A stretch of 64,000 bases of DNA. Origin: Fragilariopsis cylindrus CCMP1102. Taxonomy: Eukaryota; Bacillariophyta; Bacillariophyceae; Bacillariales; Bacillariaceae. The DNA lies in assembly GCA_900095095.1 (NCBI GenBank), contig FMBT01000370.1:1-64000 (forward strand), written 5' to 3'. Made by a program: the position numbers and the translations under genes. Under the pieces are notes generated by a model. The model worked only from the letters and a program-made list of their open reading frames with translations. It had not been told where the DNA came from and did no database searches. This document shows positions 45,671-56,979 of the stretch, piece after piece (positions within the stretch are counted from its first letter, which is position 1; the number at the start of each line of letters is the position of its first letter).

Positions 45671-47020
45671 TTACTTTCTTTCGACCACGAGATAGGTATA
45701 GAACAAAATTGCCATCAGTGCCAAGATCGCTACAACAATAAGGCCAAAACTGCTATTCGTGGCATTGCTACTAACATGCTTTAGCCTTGATTTCATTATT
45801 CCAAGCTTATCTTGAGGCACAGCAAAGAAATCTTCTTTTCCCTTTCCAACTCCTTGACCTACTCGACGCCTTCGTCGTAATGCCTCACCAACATTCGAAT
45901 TATCTGCTTCTTTATTGGAAATATCTTGTTTATCTGTTGGCGATTCGGTTTGTTCGTCGTCATTCGTCTCATCGTCTGTCATCGCAACCGCGTCGTCGTT
46001 TTCTTCTTCGTCATCACCAGTGCCACTAGTTGTACGCTTCACAGTACAAAGTAAAAATTTATCTGTGAGGGGGAATCCTTCGTCAATATATTCGGGATGA
46101 CCGTGAATTTTACCTTGTACAGGTCCTTTACCCCAGGCTATTTAAAAAAACCCAAATACAAATGCACAATGAATAATATTTGAGGTAAGTTTTTTGCTTG
46201 TTTCGTTATCTCTTTTCTCTCTGTACAATATATGATTTAGATCTTTGATTCTTTGATGATTTCTATTTACAGTAAGTACTTACGGGGCATATCTCCATAA
46301 CTATAAAATTCTTCTGCATGATTCAATCCTGAGATTACTTTCCCTATTGGAGTCTCCCAAAGCTGTGTGCCCAAAGATGCAGCGCTACCATAGCTAATGA
46401 ATAATTGCGAGTTTCGTGAATTTGGACCACTTCCTGCATAACTTATAGTTCCTGGTTCGAATGGAATATGAGGTTCGTATTTGGGATCATCTTTGATCTG
46501 TTTTCTCGCTAAAGATTGCAGTTCCTTGTCCTTCGAATACGATATACCAAACTGAACCTAAAAATTGGTTGCACGAACGTGGTCATGAAGAAAAAATAGA
46601 AGACACAAATTAGACATGATTATTCTGCCGAAAATAATTATATTGAATATTGAATATTGAATATTGGATACTGGATATTGGATACTGGATATTGAATAGA
46701 GAGCCTTGATCGTTTCTATATTAACCTACCAAAAATTTCGGTACGACCCTAAAGAAATGTGATCCGTCATAATATTGGCGTTCAAAAAGTTCCACAGCTT
46801 TATCAAAACCATTCGGACTCCATTTCTACAAAAAATAATAAAGAAGAAAGATAAAAATGGATATGTACAGTACGCTGTAAGTAAGTATCATCGATTTTTT
46901 GATTTGGTCAGGCAGCTTTACTAGCCCCTGCAAAGCATTTTTTGGACTTACGCGAATGAGATGCAGCGTGATCTCCCCTTTCGTCGTGCCACATCGAATA
47001 ATAGCTTCCTCGTCGGACAT
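45671..47020 (-). CDS. divergent cyclophilin-type peptidyl-prolyl isomerase with C-terminal membrane anchor
   Basis: Four exons read leftwards: 47020-46952, 46825-46730, 46557-46284 and 46137-45671, with introns of 126, 172 and 146 nt. The spliced product has 301 residues and all phases agree. The cyclophilin fold is recognisable: TTKGEITLHLIRKW, FERQYYDGSHFFRVVPKFLV, QFGISYSKD, and NSRNSQLFISYGSA where canonical cyclophilins have GxxxSQFFI. PIGKVISGLNHAEEFYSYGD and WGKGPVQGKI follow. The catalytic Arg is kept in FFRVVP; several other active-site positions differ, so isomerase activity is uncertain. After the domain come an acidic linker, a polybasic patch (RRRRR) and a single transmembrane helix (FGLIVVAILALMAILFYTYL) three residues from the end. 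This predicts a tail-anchored protein facing the cytosol or an ER type-II arrangement. Confidence 0.82.
46641..46697. repeat. ATTGAAT / ATTGGATACTGGAT tandem repeat within an intron
   Basis: A run of TATTGAATATTGAATATTG and then GGATACTGGATATT units lies wholly inside the second intron of the cyclophilin gene. Confidence 0.8.
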
Positions 47021-47254
47021 CTTGACCTTTCAAAGTAGTATCTTTGCGATTGTAAATTGTAAAAGTTGCTCGCCTAAAGATTGATGTCATAAAATGAGAA
47101 AAAATGCTGGTGAGAACAATGTCTTTTCAATGTGAGACTAAATCATGTCTCTTGTAGAATGGCTCTGCTTGTGAGAATAGAACAGTCAAGAAACCCTTAT
47201 CCTTATCAACCGACTGCCCGGCGATCGATGATTCTCATTTCAATTTAACCGAAC

Positions 47255-48427
47255 ATGTTAAATTTCAAATTACAAAAAAGAGTTTTGAATATAGAAGACG
47301 TCATTATCTTATATTTTACCGTTTTGTGTGTAGCGTTTCAGTTTGTCCGAAGCCATAAAAAAGAAGTAAACATACGAAGATATGGAGCCATGGACGAAAA
47401 AATTGATATCGAAGAGGATCATCAGCAGCAAGCTGCAACTAAACGACGTCATCTTACAATAAGTTCGGTCCTTGAATTGAGGGAAGAATTTCCTTTACGT
47501 AACAGAACAAACATTGATGAACATCCATGATATGCTTTGTGAAAGTAATGTTAGGAATTATCGGGGTTTAGACAGCGATCGTGATACATAAGAGGAAGTT
47601 GAAACCGCTATACAGTTCTTCCCTGAAGTCCTTTCAAGAAAAGAAGGAAAACGCAATAACTATCCTATCCAATATTTGGCAGTATTATTTCGCGATGATT
47701 TCCACTGGGAGAGCAACTTGAGGCTGCTACTTTTATCCCTCTTTTAGCTAGGCTAGCAATAGAGCTCGGCTTATTTGAGAAAGAAGAGCGTGGAGGTTTT
47801 CTATGTGAAGATACTTAAACCGATGCAAATGTTTCGAAAGGCCTCATGTATAGTGACACGACCAGCTGCCACAATCGGGAACATCGTGAATATATCGATG
47901 ATGAATATCTACGAGTTTTGATACAATAGAGACAAATGGATCTCCTGAAGAAAGAAGACATCCAAGCGTATGACCTATTGAACAAATTGTGTTGGCAAGA
48001 TAATTATTTTGCAGAAAAGCGATTTCGATTCTTGGTCGAATGGGATCCAAATTCACTGACACATACCAGTAGATATGGATGTTTACCACTTTCTTTTTGT
48101 GCAGGAAGTCCTGCAAAGTTGGAATCAAATACTTTCCAAATAAGAAAGGAACTGATCTTCTATTCCATAGAAACAATAATGGCAAAACACCCTTCCAACT
48201 TGCTGGTGAAAGATTCGGACACGATGAAGTGATGGAGGTCATAGAAGACACTCTTATTATTCGTTATTCGGGACACACTAATCATTATTGCAGAGGCATT
48301 GGTAATGTCAACTATCGATGAACGTATTGATTTAGATGGTGTACATTTCCTGTTACGGAGAGAACCAGATGTTATACAAAAATTACTATCATCCGACGCA
48401 TGTGGCGGTGGGGAAGACGATGAATAG
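47255..48427 (+). pseudogene. decayed copy of a diatom-specific ankyrin-like repeat family
   Basis: Translations in different frames form one protein in order. First comes MDEKIDIEEDHQQQAATKRR (from 47390), then AIQFFPEVLSRKEGKRNNYP (about 47610). After these come FIPLLARLAIELGLFEKEE (about 47730), DPNSLTHTSRYGCLPLSFCA (about 48050), NNNGKTPFQLAGERFGHDEV (about 48170) and IDERIDLDGVHFLLRREPDV ending at the TAG on 48427. The phrases match, from memory, a large family of repeat proteins in pennate diatoms. There are at least four frame changes plus in-frame stops (such as after ...FLCEDT and after ...YLRVLIQ). This is far more damage than the single breaks in neighbouring genes, so I call it a pseudogene rather than sequencing error. 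Function of the intact family is unknown. Confidence 0.7.
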
Positions 48428-48846
48428 TTCTACTAATAAAGCCAACCGTTGTAATTCACAAAAGAGAAAAAGGAAGAGAGGAACTTAAAAAACCATGAAT
48501 TGCGACAACAACTATGAAGTATAAAGATGTAATTGTCTGCTATTCCTTTTCCATCGAAAAGAGCTATGCCATATTCCTTTAATTGATTGACGATACATAG
48601 TATGATATATAGTACGATGTGGAATTGAATAGACATCTGAATCGAGAGTAGATGGAATATTTTTTGTTGAAATGGGATACCTTTTTATTTTATACGCGAA
48701 GTAGTAAGGGATGAGAATTTTCCTATTACAGGTACAATGTATTATTCCGACGAGAACTAACTTACTCCGCATTCATTGGAAAGAAAGAGATCAGATTGAA
48801 AACCAACTGGCGGCAAATTTCTCTCTCTCTCTCTCTCTCTTGTCAA
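48428..48846. other. spacer with a (CT)10 microsatellite
   Basis: About 420 bp between the pseudogene and the 3' end of the ribosomal protein gene. A perfect CT dinucleotide run of ten units occupies 48821-48840. No gene recognised. Confidence 0.5.
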
Positions 48847-49482
48847 CTAAGACATAGTTTCATCGGCAGCAATGTCATTAGTTGTTGCCGTTGTTGTTTG
48901 TCGTAGTTTCCGTTCTTTGTATTTCAACGAATTGACGATACGTTTTTTTGTTGTAAGACCTTCTCCAGACGTTATGTGTTTACTCGTTAAGATATAGTTG
49001 TCCAATCCACCCAATTTGTCAATAGTTCGTAACGTCGATGTGGTTAAATGGAATCGTACCATTTCATCAAGGATCTCAGAATATACTCTTTTGATAAATA
49101 CATTTGGTTTGAAGGTTCTTTTAGTATGTTTCATCGAGAAGGAAAGATTATTTCCGGTTCGGATGTCTTTTCCATTGTACAAACCACGACGGGATCTATT
49201 CGAACGGAATCGACGTTGTTCGTCGACAATGTCGTTGCTCGTGTGTTGTTGTAGTTGCAGTTGCAGTTGATTTCGATTGGTATTGCTGTCATTATTCGCA
49301 TTGGATTGCGGAAATTTAATATCTCGGACGCATAAAAAAGAGGATCTAGTTGCGATCGAGGAATAACAAGCGTGCGATGCGTTCGCGATCGGTAACGTAA
49401 CAGCAGGGGCAGTGTGACGAGTGGCGATGGTTCCTATCGCACGTTGAGCAACGTTCGTCAAGAATCGAGTATAATTCATCAT
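48847..49482 (-). CDS. mitochondrial ribosomal protein bL28m
   Basis: A bL28-type protein of the mitochondrial large ribosomal subunit. The frame is intact and intronless, 211 residues. The first 40 residues are Arg/Thr/Ser/Ala-rich with few acids, as expected for a mitochondrial pre-sequence (MMNYTRFLTNVAQRAIGTIA). A Gln/Asn-rich linker follows. The bL28 core begins at about residue 98 with RRGLYNGKDIRTGNNLSFSM, continues with KHTKRTFKPNVFIKRVYSEI, and ends with TIDKLGGLDNYIL. This last segment is typical of mitochondrial L28 rather than plastid or bacterial forms. The C-terminal tail is Lys/Thr-rich. Confidence 0.87.
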   Translation of the reverse strand: MMNYTRFLTNVAQRAIGTIATRHTAPAVTLPIANASHACYSSIATRSSFLCVRDIKFPQSNANNDSNTNRNQLQLQLQQHTSNDIVDEQRRFRSNRSRRGLYNGKDIRTGNNLSFSMKHTKRTFKPNVFIKRVYSEILDEMVRFHLTTSTLRTIDKLGGLDNYILTSKHITSGEGLTTKKRIVNSLKYKERKLRQTTTATTNDIAADETMS

Positions 49483-49935
49483 CGTTCGTTCGTTCGTTTG
49501 TTCTTAGAATTCTTTGTCTGTTGTTCTTGGTAAACAATAGAAGTGTCAGAGAGGCGAGCGCTAATTGTCTCTACTATTAGCTTGCAAAGAGGTTCTGATG
49601 CGTAGATGTCGATTGCCCGTTGCTTCGTCGTTGCTTCAAAAAAACTGTGTGGATGGATGATGAATGAGATTTGAGCGAGATATAGAAAACGCGCGGATCA
49701 AGAATTGAGCGGAAATACCAATTTTCTCTGATCCCCCTCATGCATGATGTAAACAAAATATAAAAATTATTATCCTACGGCGGTAACGTCACCAATAAAT
49801 CTGCGATTACGCCATTACCACAATCCTCTTCAATTGTATTTACAGTACATCACAAAATACTCCTCGTTCTGCATGTTGAGAAACGAAACAATTTGAAACT
49901 GTACTACTGCATATATGAGGATCTGATAAAATATC
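49483..49935. other. divergent intergenic region
   Basis: About 450 bp separate the ribosomal protein gene (minus) and the MYND gene (plus). Short GTTCGTTCGTTC-like runs lie near the ribosomal-protein start; no gene seen. Confidence 0.4.
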
Positions 49936-50670
49936 ATGGCAGAAAAGACTCGACAGGGAAACAATGCCACCAAAGCGGATACCAACCAGAATGATACATC
50001 GGCGGCGCTTTCATGCCACCATGGAAGTTCTGAACAGGAATTTAATAATGGTGGTGGTGAATACTTAAAGGCCGTAGAAGAATACATCCATCGTGCTCAA
50101 ATATTGGCACGAAAACAACAAAGACCAGAGGATGCGGCTAACTTAAGTAAGAAATTTGCAGACGATTATAGTACTTTAATGAAAGACACAGAATTCGGAA
50201 AATTTCTTTTTGCATACTGTACGCGAGAATATTTTAATAGCAATACATTAAAAAAGCCCGTCCAACGAACTAATATAAGAATTCTTCTTGCCTTAGGATT
50301 TTTGATCCGATATCATTATATTCCATTAAATGAGGGAAAGAATGTTGGCTGTGGTTCTGAATACATGGAGGACTTAAGCAAGTACAATCGTGACATTTAC
50401 ACCGATCGTGGCATAATCAATTGTTTGGCCAGAGAAACGCCGTGTAAATGTATGAAAGATGGGAAAAAAGAAGCAAAGACAATGGATAAAATCGGTTACT
50501 GCTTTGGTTGTAAGCAAGAATTTCCAAAAGATAATCTACTGGTGTGTTCTGGATGTAATGATGTTAAATATCATTCCCGTGATTGTCAGCTTAAGTATTG
50601 GTCAGATCACAAGATACAGTGTCGACTAAAGCAACAAATAACAAAGCGAAATGATGAGATAGAAGCATAA
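49936..50670 (+). CDS. MYND-type zinc finger protein
   Basis: The ATG at 49936 opens an intact 244-residue frame. The C-terminal quarter is a MYND finger with the expected cysteine/histidine ladder: CFGCKQEF, CSGCNDVKYHSRDC and YWSDHKIQC. Just before it lies RETPCKCMKDGKKEAKTM, a Cys-containing stretch that I associate with an enlarged MYND family in diatoms. The N-terminal half is helical (YLKAVEEYIHRAQILARKQQ; FADDYSTLMKDTEFGKFLF) and carries no SET domain, so it is not a SMYD methyltransferase. MYND fingers usually bind short proline-containing peptides, so it probably serves as a protein-protein adaptor. The partner is unknown. Confidence 0.8.
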   Translation: MAEKTRQGNNATKADTNQNDTSAALSCHHGSSEQEFNNGGGEYLKAVEEYIHRAQILARKQQRPEDAANLSKKFADDYSTLMKDTEFGKFLFAYCTREYFNSNTLKKPVQRTNIRILLALGFLIRYHYIPLNEGKNVGCGSEYMEDLSKYNRDIYTDRGIINCLARETPCKCMKDGKKEAKTMDKIGYCFGCKQEFPKDNLLVCSGCNDVKYHSRDCQLKYWSDHKIQCRLKQQITKRNDEIEA

Positions 50671-51621
50671 GTCGACGGATTAAAAAGAGTACCAGAATGA
50701 AGGAAGAAGCATCGTAGTGCGTCATGGAATATTCTGATGCATAAAAATCGACCCTTTTTTCATCTTAAGCACATCTTACGATTACTCCTTTAAAAAAAGA
50801 ATTATATTTAAGTTTGGTTTTGGGGAGAAACATTGATAATTTAAATTAATTAGAACATTCTTATTAGAGATATAAACATTATATCATATGTGTGCAAAAC
50901 GTGAGTATTGCGATGAACACAATTAGTAGATAAAACGAAACGAATCAGTAACAATGACGATGAACTGCTAATACGCACGTAGAGGACAATATCCCAAAGA
51001 AACCAGCAGCCTCCTGTAGCAATAACTCTGAGACCGTAAAAGCCGAATATAGTCGATAAGTTCAATCTTTTAGTAGCAGCGGCATGAAGGGCACATTTTC
51101 ACATCACCAAAAAGTTAGTCCAGGAAGATTGTCTATCTCTCCCTGAAGACATCATGCGAAAACCAAACATCACTTTCATACATACATTCCCTTATTACGA
51201 GCGAGGTATGTTTGTCAAGGTAAATTCAACTGATTCAATGATACTTTTCGCAATTGAATTTCATATAATGAGAAAGAATCGCAATGATGATTGCATGATT
51301 GATTAAAAGATTCCTTTCTTATTCGCTCGTGTATATATGAACGATCATTATAATTATAGAGCTAAATAATACTTTGTAGTCCCGCGTGATTAACTCATTT
51401 GGAGATCTTTAAAAGTTGCTTGTTCATTATTTTCAACTTTCGAACTTGACATTTTCCATTTCGAGAGACCATGATTCATCATCATCATTATCTTTAGATT
51501 CTTCTAATTCTAATGCATTACGTATTTTCCAGTATACTTCACTGAATAATCATTTGACAATAGAAATAATAACATACAGTAGTACTGTAGGTCTAGAAAA
51601 GAATAGAACCACCCAACAACG
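50671..51621. other. spacer upstream of the AIM24 gene
   Basis: About 950 bp of AT-rich DNA. A frame at 51416-51625 ends exactly at the next start codon and is best read as 5' leader. No RNA gene or mobile element recognised. Confidence 0.4.
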
Positions 51622-52763
51622 ATGACGATCAAAGGTAGTAGTAAGAAGAAGAATGAAACGGATGATGATGTTTATTCCCCTTCAATTTGAGCAACACGCC
51701 AGATTTTGCAGCAGCAGAGGCGGTACCATTAACAGCAGAAAATGAAGAAATATTTGATCCATTGAAAACTGATTTTATTTGGTACACACCACCATTAGCA
51801 TCCGAAGTTTCACATACTACCGGTGGTCAGAATTGGTGTATTGCGGGTGATGATATGCAGGTATTAACTATGACAGTCCCACCCTCCTCTGAAGTTGTAA
51901 CTGAGGTCGGATCGTTTATGTATATGAATTCTGGTATGGAAACAAAAGTCGAACTGACGTTGTGTAGCAGAGTGGGATGCAGTGAAGGTTGGAATCGTAT
52001 TTGTGGTGGTGAATCATGTGTTAAGGTATTGCTAACAAATGATACAAACGAACAGGGATACGTTGGATTGACACCCAATTTTCCTGCTAAGGTACGAACT
52101 ATACGATTGATTTTTGATTAGTTGATTGGTATGCTATGATATGGTTTGATGTAATATGATAAACCAAGATCGGACCCATCTGCTAACTTCAACTCTCGCT
52201 TCGTTCGCTTTTTCCCTTCTTTTCTGTTTTAATTTTTAAAATCTTATTATGTATATCGATCAACTAAGATTATTCCAATTAAATTCGGTACGCATGTGGG
52301 GTCAGGCAGAAGTTTAATCGCTCAACCTGGTGTTTACATGACGGAATTAGGTGATGTAGATGTTGGTTGTAGTCTCGATTGTAGTTTAAGAACGTGCTGT
52401 TGTGCCGGTTTAGGAATTTGTCGACAAAAACTTTCCGGTTCAGATGGTAGTATTGCGTTTCTTAACGCTGGTGGAACTATCGTCTATAAGAATTTGAAGG
52501 ATGGTGAAATAATAACAGTTGATTCTGGGAGTGTTGTTGGCTTCGAAGATAGCGTCCGATTAGGTATCCGTTTTAATGGGAAAATAGGTACATGTTGCTG
52601 TGGAGGGGAAGGTTGCTTCTCAACAACTTTAAAAGGTCCAGGTCGTGTATATCTACAAAGTATGAGCTTTAAACGTTTCAAAGCGGCTGTAACTCAAACG
52701 ATAACGGAAGAAGAGAGAGGTGGTACGAATCCTGCACTACAATTGGGTCAAGAAGCATTGTAA
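51622..52763 (+). CDS. AIM24-family protein
   Basis: AIM24/TIGR00266-type proteins form a beta-sandwich; the yeast member is mitochondrial, but many relatives are cytosolic and of unknown activity. Exon 1 is 51622-52091 and exon 2 is 52269-52763, with a 177-nt GT-AG intron; junction text is ...NFPAK/IIPIKFGTHVGSG. The frame from the ATG at 51622 breaks once at a T3 run at about 51684-51688. One restored base gives 321 residues, with exon lengths exactly divisible. Alternatively translation begins further in. Family features include VLTMTVPPSSEVVTEVGSFM near the N-terminus and LIAQPGVYMTELGDVDV in exon 2. A cysteine-rich middle (CSLDCSLRTCCCAGLGICRQ) is followed by IAFLNAGGTIVYKNLKDGE and GPGRVYLQSMSFKRF. 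No clear mitochondrial pre-sequence is seen. Confidence 0.78.
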
Positions 52764-52976
52764 TTTGTTTAGATTATTAAAGAGGTGTGAGAAGAAGAAA
52801 GGAGGTAGAATTTGCTTTAAAAGTGCAGTAAAATCAATTAGTGAATTGCGCAAATAACATAATATATATTCATGTACTTTGTATACTAAAATATAGGTAC
52901 AATATAATATCGAAATAATCTTGTTGGCTTTAATATTATTGAAGTTGGAGTTTTTAAGTGGTGCACGTAATTTTTC

Positions 52977-55252
52977 TTAGACCAATTTATCATAGTAGAT
53001 ATGAACAAGAATCAAACACCCTATAGCCAGCACAAGCACAGGTAAAAACGTTGCATTCACAAAGTCAACGAAGATATGGATATCAAGTACAGCAGAAAAT
53101 GTTATCATACTATCCGAGAGGACACGTCCGATCGTCCCAATTAGCGTTGCTATAGGAAGATGAGTGATTAGCGTTGAAGAGGACAACACATGAGTCAAAA
53201 GTATAAGATGCAGGTAGATACGTGGTTACAAGAGCACATAAAATACATACATACATACTATACATACATAAATAGACAGAACTAAATAATAAACTTACCT
53301 AGTAGTCCAGAGTTATAAGCACGCGTTGAGCTTTGAAGGAGTGACTTGAGCCATGGTCGACGTCACCACACCTATATAGAGAATTTGAAATTTGTTGGTT
53401 AGATTCTTTACGGTTTTTTTTAATTTTGTGTATGAAAGAGATTTCATTAGAACCACCTAGACGCAGATACGTACCTTCCAAAACAATTGTTCCACTAAAA
53501 ATTACACTTAAAAAGATAATGTAGACGATTTCGCCACTATCCCAATCGTAGGGAAATTCCTTATTTTTTATAAGTAAGTACCCTACTTCCTCTCCAGAGA
53601 TTTCCAATTCTTTCAAGTGTTTGACATCGTGTGGATCGAAACTCCCATAAGTCGAGATACCGAGAATGTCATAATATAACCCTTGATAATTAAAGATACC
53701 CAAACAGCCTAAAATAATGAAGCAAATCGATATCTGTGATATTTAAAAAACGCAAAGTATAACATCGATCAGTATCATACACTTCGCCTTAGCCTTCAAG
53801 ATGACATACAGAAGAAAAAGATGGACGCAGGTCAAGAAAAAGGAACTTACTTTCATGATTCGTCGTTCGGAAACTCGGCGAGAAAAAATCTCAACCGCAA
53901 AATTTGCTAATGATTATATCAAAATAATAGCACGGCATCGTCAGATACACACACACACACACACACACACACAATGAGCACACGATTACTCGAACACTGC
54001 GCAACAAAAGTAAAGATAGACAACATACCTGGGAGTATTAATGCACCCAAACTGTAATGTTTTATTGCGAAATAGATATCGACAAATAGAGTCAGTATAT
54101 GTGGTTGTAATAGTGGGAGTTTTCAGGTCAGGAAAAGAGAGAGAAATCTTGATCTTACCTAGCAACTAAAAATCCAGCTGTGGAAGCATTCCAACCAAAA
54201 TAACGACGAACGACCATCGAGCAGGATGAAATCAAGACTTCGTCTGCAAGTTCTATATAACAGAACAATAAAAGAGTAATAGGAAGACCTGGGTTTACCA
54301 ATATAAGGGAAAATGTTGCAACTATTTCACCCCAGAAGCCTGGTGCTTTGTATTCGCTTTCGGGGCTTAAAGAAACACTACCAGCATCTTGTATGCTACT
54401 ATTCAACGAATTATTCGAGTCTCTCCTTCCTTTGGAGTAATCATAGTCAATTTTCATCAAAGGCGTCGCCTCTGAATCCATGCTATATCGGTCGTCATCA
54501 CCTGTCGTCGTCGTTCCGTTGATTCGATCTGGTTCGGAAAAGAAATAGAATAGAGCCAATAGCTGTATGAACCATAAGGTCGCCATAACGAAACCAGGGC
54601 TGGTGATTGAATTGAAAATGATCCCACCAGCAGGAGTGAACGGTAGGCGTAAGTCGACTCGCAAGTCACGCCCGGTTGTATCATCCAAAATTCCCGCGAT
54701 CAGAGGTCCGATTGACATTCCCATTGCTCCAGCCGCTACGAAGAAAGCGCTTGCTCGTGTTATTTGTTTAAATGACACGCACGTCGAAATCATTTGACGA
54801 TTGACTACCTCGGCGGATCCAAAACCGCAAAGAAAGCGGCCAAAGATGGCCATAGGTAGACTACGATAACTAATTGCCAAGGCGTAAACCAAATTTCCCA
54901 CAAGGGGACATATAGCAGAAAATATCAGGACGGATTTGAAGGAGGATTTTGTGTACCAAAACGAATACAATAAAGCAGCAATAATCGCTGAAAAGGATGA
55001 TGTACCAATCAGTGTCGCTCCCAAAGCACCGTCACTACCGAGGACGATGGCGTAATGATTAGCGGTCGGGGCGACGATGTAGTAATTTATCGTGTACAGC
55101 AGAATCGATAATAGATTGAGAATCATGCTTGGCATATCTGCACCACCCCATGCCTTTTCTTCGAGCCCACATCCTTTGGCCTTCGTCCCGTATATAAGAG
55201 CTCTTTGACTGAGTATGTGCCAGTCTATTTCTTCTTCCTCGAGCACTTCCAT
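52977..55252 (-). CDS. MFS transporter related to vacuolar phosphate transporters (PHT5/VPT type), without an SPX domain
   Basis: I rebuilt six exons: 55252-54159, 54051-54029 (23 nt), 53906-53851, 53708-53475, 53371-53299 and 53149-52977. Introns are 103-149 nt, all GT-AG. The ATG at 55252 gives MEVLEEEEIDWHILSQRALI. About ten hydrophobic helices follow; IFGRFLCGFGSAEVVNRQMI and RASAFFVAAGAMGMSIGPLI match the plant SPX-MFS (VPT1/PHT5) transporters, as does EGVVTSTMAQVTPSKLNAC in exon 5. Plant members carry an N-terminal SPX phosphate sensor; none is visible here. Two joints do not agree in frame: before LGIFNYQG at exon 4 (one base short) and at the TTATAA in exon 5 (about 53315). Sequence error, unseen splice choices or decay could explain this. 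Vacuolar phosphate transport is inferred from the family. Confidence 0.72.
53947..53973. repeat. (AC)n microsatellite
   Basis: A perfect AC dinucleotide run lies inside an intron of the MFS transporter gene. Confidence 0.9.
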
Positions 55253-55318
55253 GGTATACTTGGTAGCTTCTTGAATCTTGAAGACGCGAAAAATTATCCT
55301 GATCTCCGAGCTGCTCAC

Positions 55319-56979
55319 TCTTCCATTGGGCGTACTAGTATTGAGGAATCCATTCGACCCACATATCGTCGAGTTGATCCAAGTCTAAGAAATCAATATA
55401 CATGCTGGAAGTAATTGGTTCATACAAATAATGTTCTGAGTACTGGTACTTGAAGTACCATAAAGGATGTCATGTAGTTAGGTACGGTACTGGAACTAAG
55501 ACCAACATCACACGCCGATGAGCGAGGCTGTAAATTAGGCCCTTCTTGTAGCCTAAGATTGACACGTGAAAACACGTGCTGTTTCTAATATTTTTATGAT
55601 TTTCCAATTTTTTTAATGAATCTACCGGCACTTCGCCCAATTCACGTGCGCCATCTCGGCTGGTCTGCGCCTACGGTATGCATGGCATGTGCTGATCTAG
55701 GACCTACGTACAGTATCTTATGCTTCGTTGGTACGGCGCGAATCTTCGAGGCGTTGGATCGGGTAAACGGACGGACTGTGACCTGTCGCTGAGTCTTTTT
55801 TAGTTCAGCGCGAGAAAGTAGGTAAATTAAAATCTGGCGAGTCAAATCGATGTACATCTCTTGTACTACTGTAGCGATGACATGTTCTCCTACTAATAGT
55901 ACGAAGTACTAAACAAAATCTAAGATAGAAAGGACTCACTCGGCAATGCTACTAGTATGATATTGATTTGAATTGACTTGGAAATAAGATGGTAATTTGT
56001 AGAATTAATCAGTACTGTAGCATAATTAATAAAGAATTCAGTTGAATAAAGATATATTTTTTGTAGTGTTGTTGTTGTTCGTTGTTGTTGTTGTTGTTGT
56101 TGTTGAATAGATAGAACAAAGTTGATAATTATTGATGGAAAAATCAACTACTAGTCATAGTCGATGAGAGAGAGCATCGTGTGGTCTGATATGGTGTGGT
56201 ATGGTGTGGTGTGTTCACTTGCGAAAATGAAGAATGATTGTGTCAACTATGGTAACGTGAAACTAAACGGTATTGAAGCGAAAATATTATGTAGCAGCAG
56301 AATAAGAAGAAAGAGATATACAAAGTGCTCATTATTTCAACAAAAAAAGCATCATTCTTACTGTATACTATTTTTAAGCGCTGTTCTGTATTTATACTTT
56401 GTTAGTTAATTAACTACTGAAGTACTAGAATTCTACCAGTTTGCGAAAAAAAAATGTCTTCAATATTATGAGGGATTTAATTAAGTAAACCTTACTACCT
56501 AAATAAACTTAAGTTACTTATTGTAATTGGTTGAGTTGAGCTATTTTCGTCTTCATTGGAATGTACGCGTTTCGGATAATTTCGCTGTTTGATCGGAAAG
56601 CAAAACATTCTTTTTGGTTTAATTAGCATAAAAAATCTACCCACTTATGACACGCGACTGATCTTTAACGGCACACTACATAATAGGAATACAATCACAT
56701 ACATGATTACGGTATGTAAAGAATAGGTCCTACGTGTTGTACTCTACAATAAGGGTACAATACAATACTCAAAACTGGCTTCATCTCATTTTACATCCGC
56801 TCTTTTCTACTCATCACAAAGTCAAAAGTGAAAAATTTGAGTATCGAAATTGTACACAAATCGTTTATTCTTCTCCACTTTTAAACTTTTTCATTGCATC
56901 TATCTTTTGCTTTTTCTTCTGACACAATAATACAATTGCTACTTCCACTACCTGCAATTGATACAATACACGATAATTT
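55319..56979. other. 1.7-kb divergent intergenic region
   Basis: The region separates the MFS transporter (minus) and heat-shock-factor (plus) genes. It contains three CACGTG palindromes on the transporter side, a GTT trinucleotide run at about 56068-56105 and a GGTGTGGTATGGTGTGGTG tract near 56190. Small frames here lack features. Confidence 0.45.
55563..55648. promoter_or_regulatory. three CACGTG (bHLH-type) motifs upstream of the MFS transporter
   Basis: CACGTG occurs at 55563-55568, 55573-55578 and 55643-55648, about 310-400 bp upstream of the transporter start. The first two lie exactly 10 bp apart, one helical turn. CACGTG is the core site of bHLH factors, including the yeast phosphate regulator Pho4. 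The regulatory role here is inference. Confidence 0.4.
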
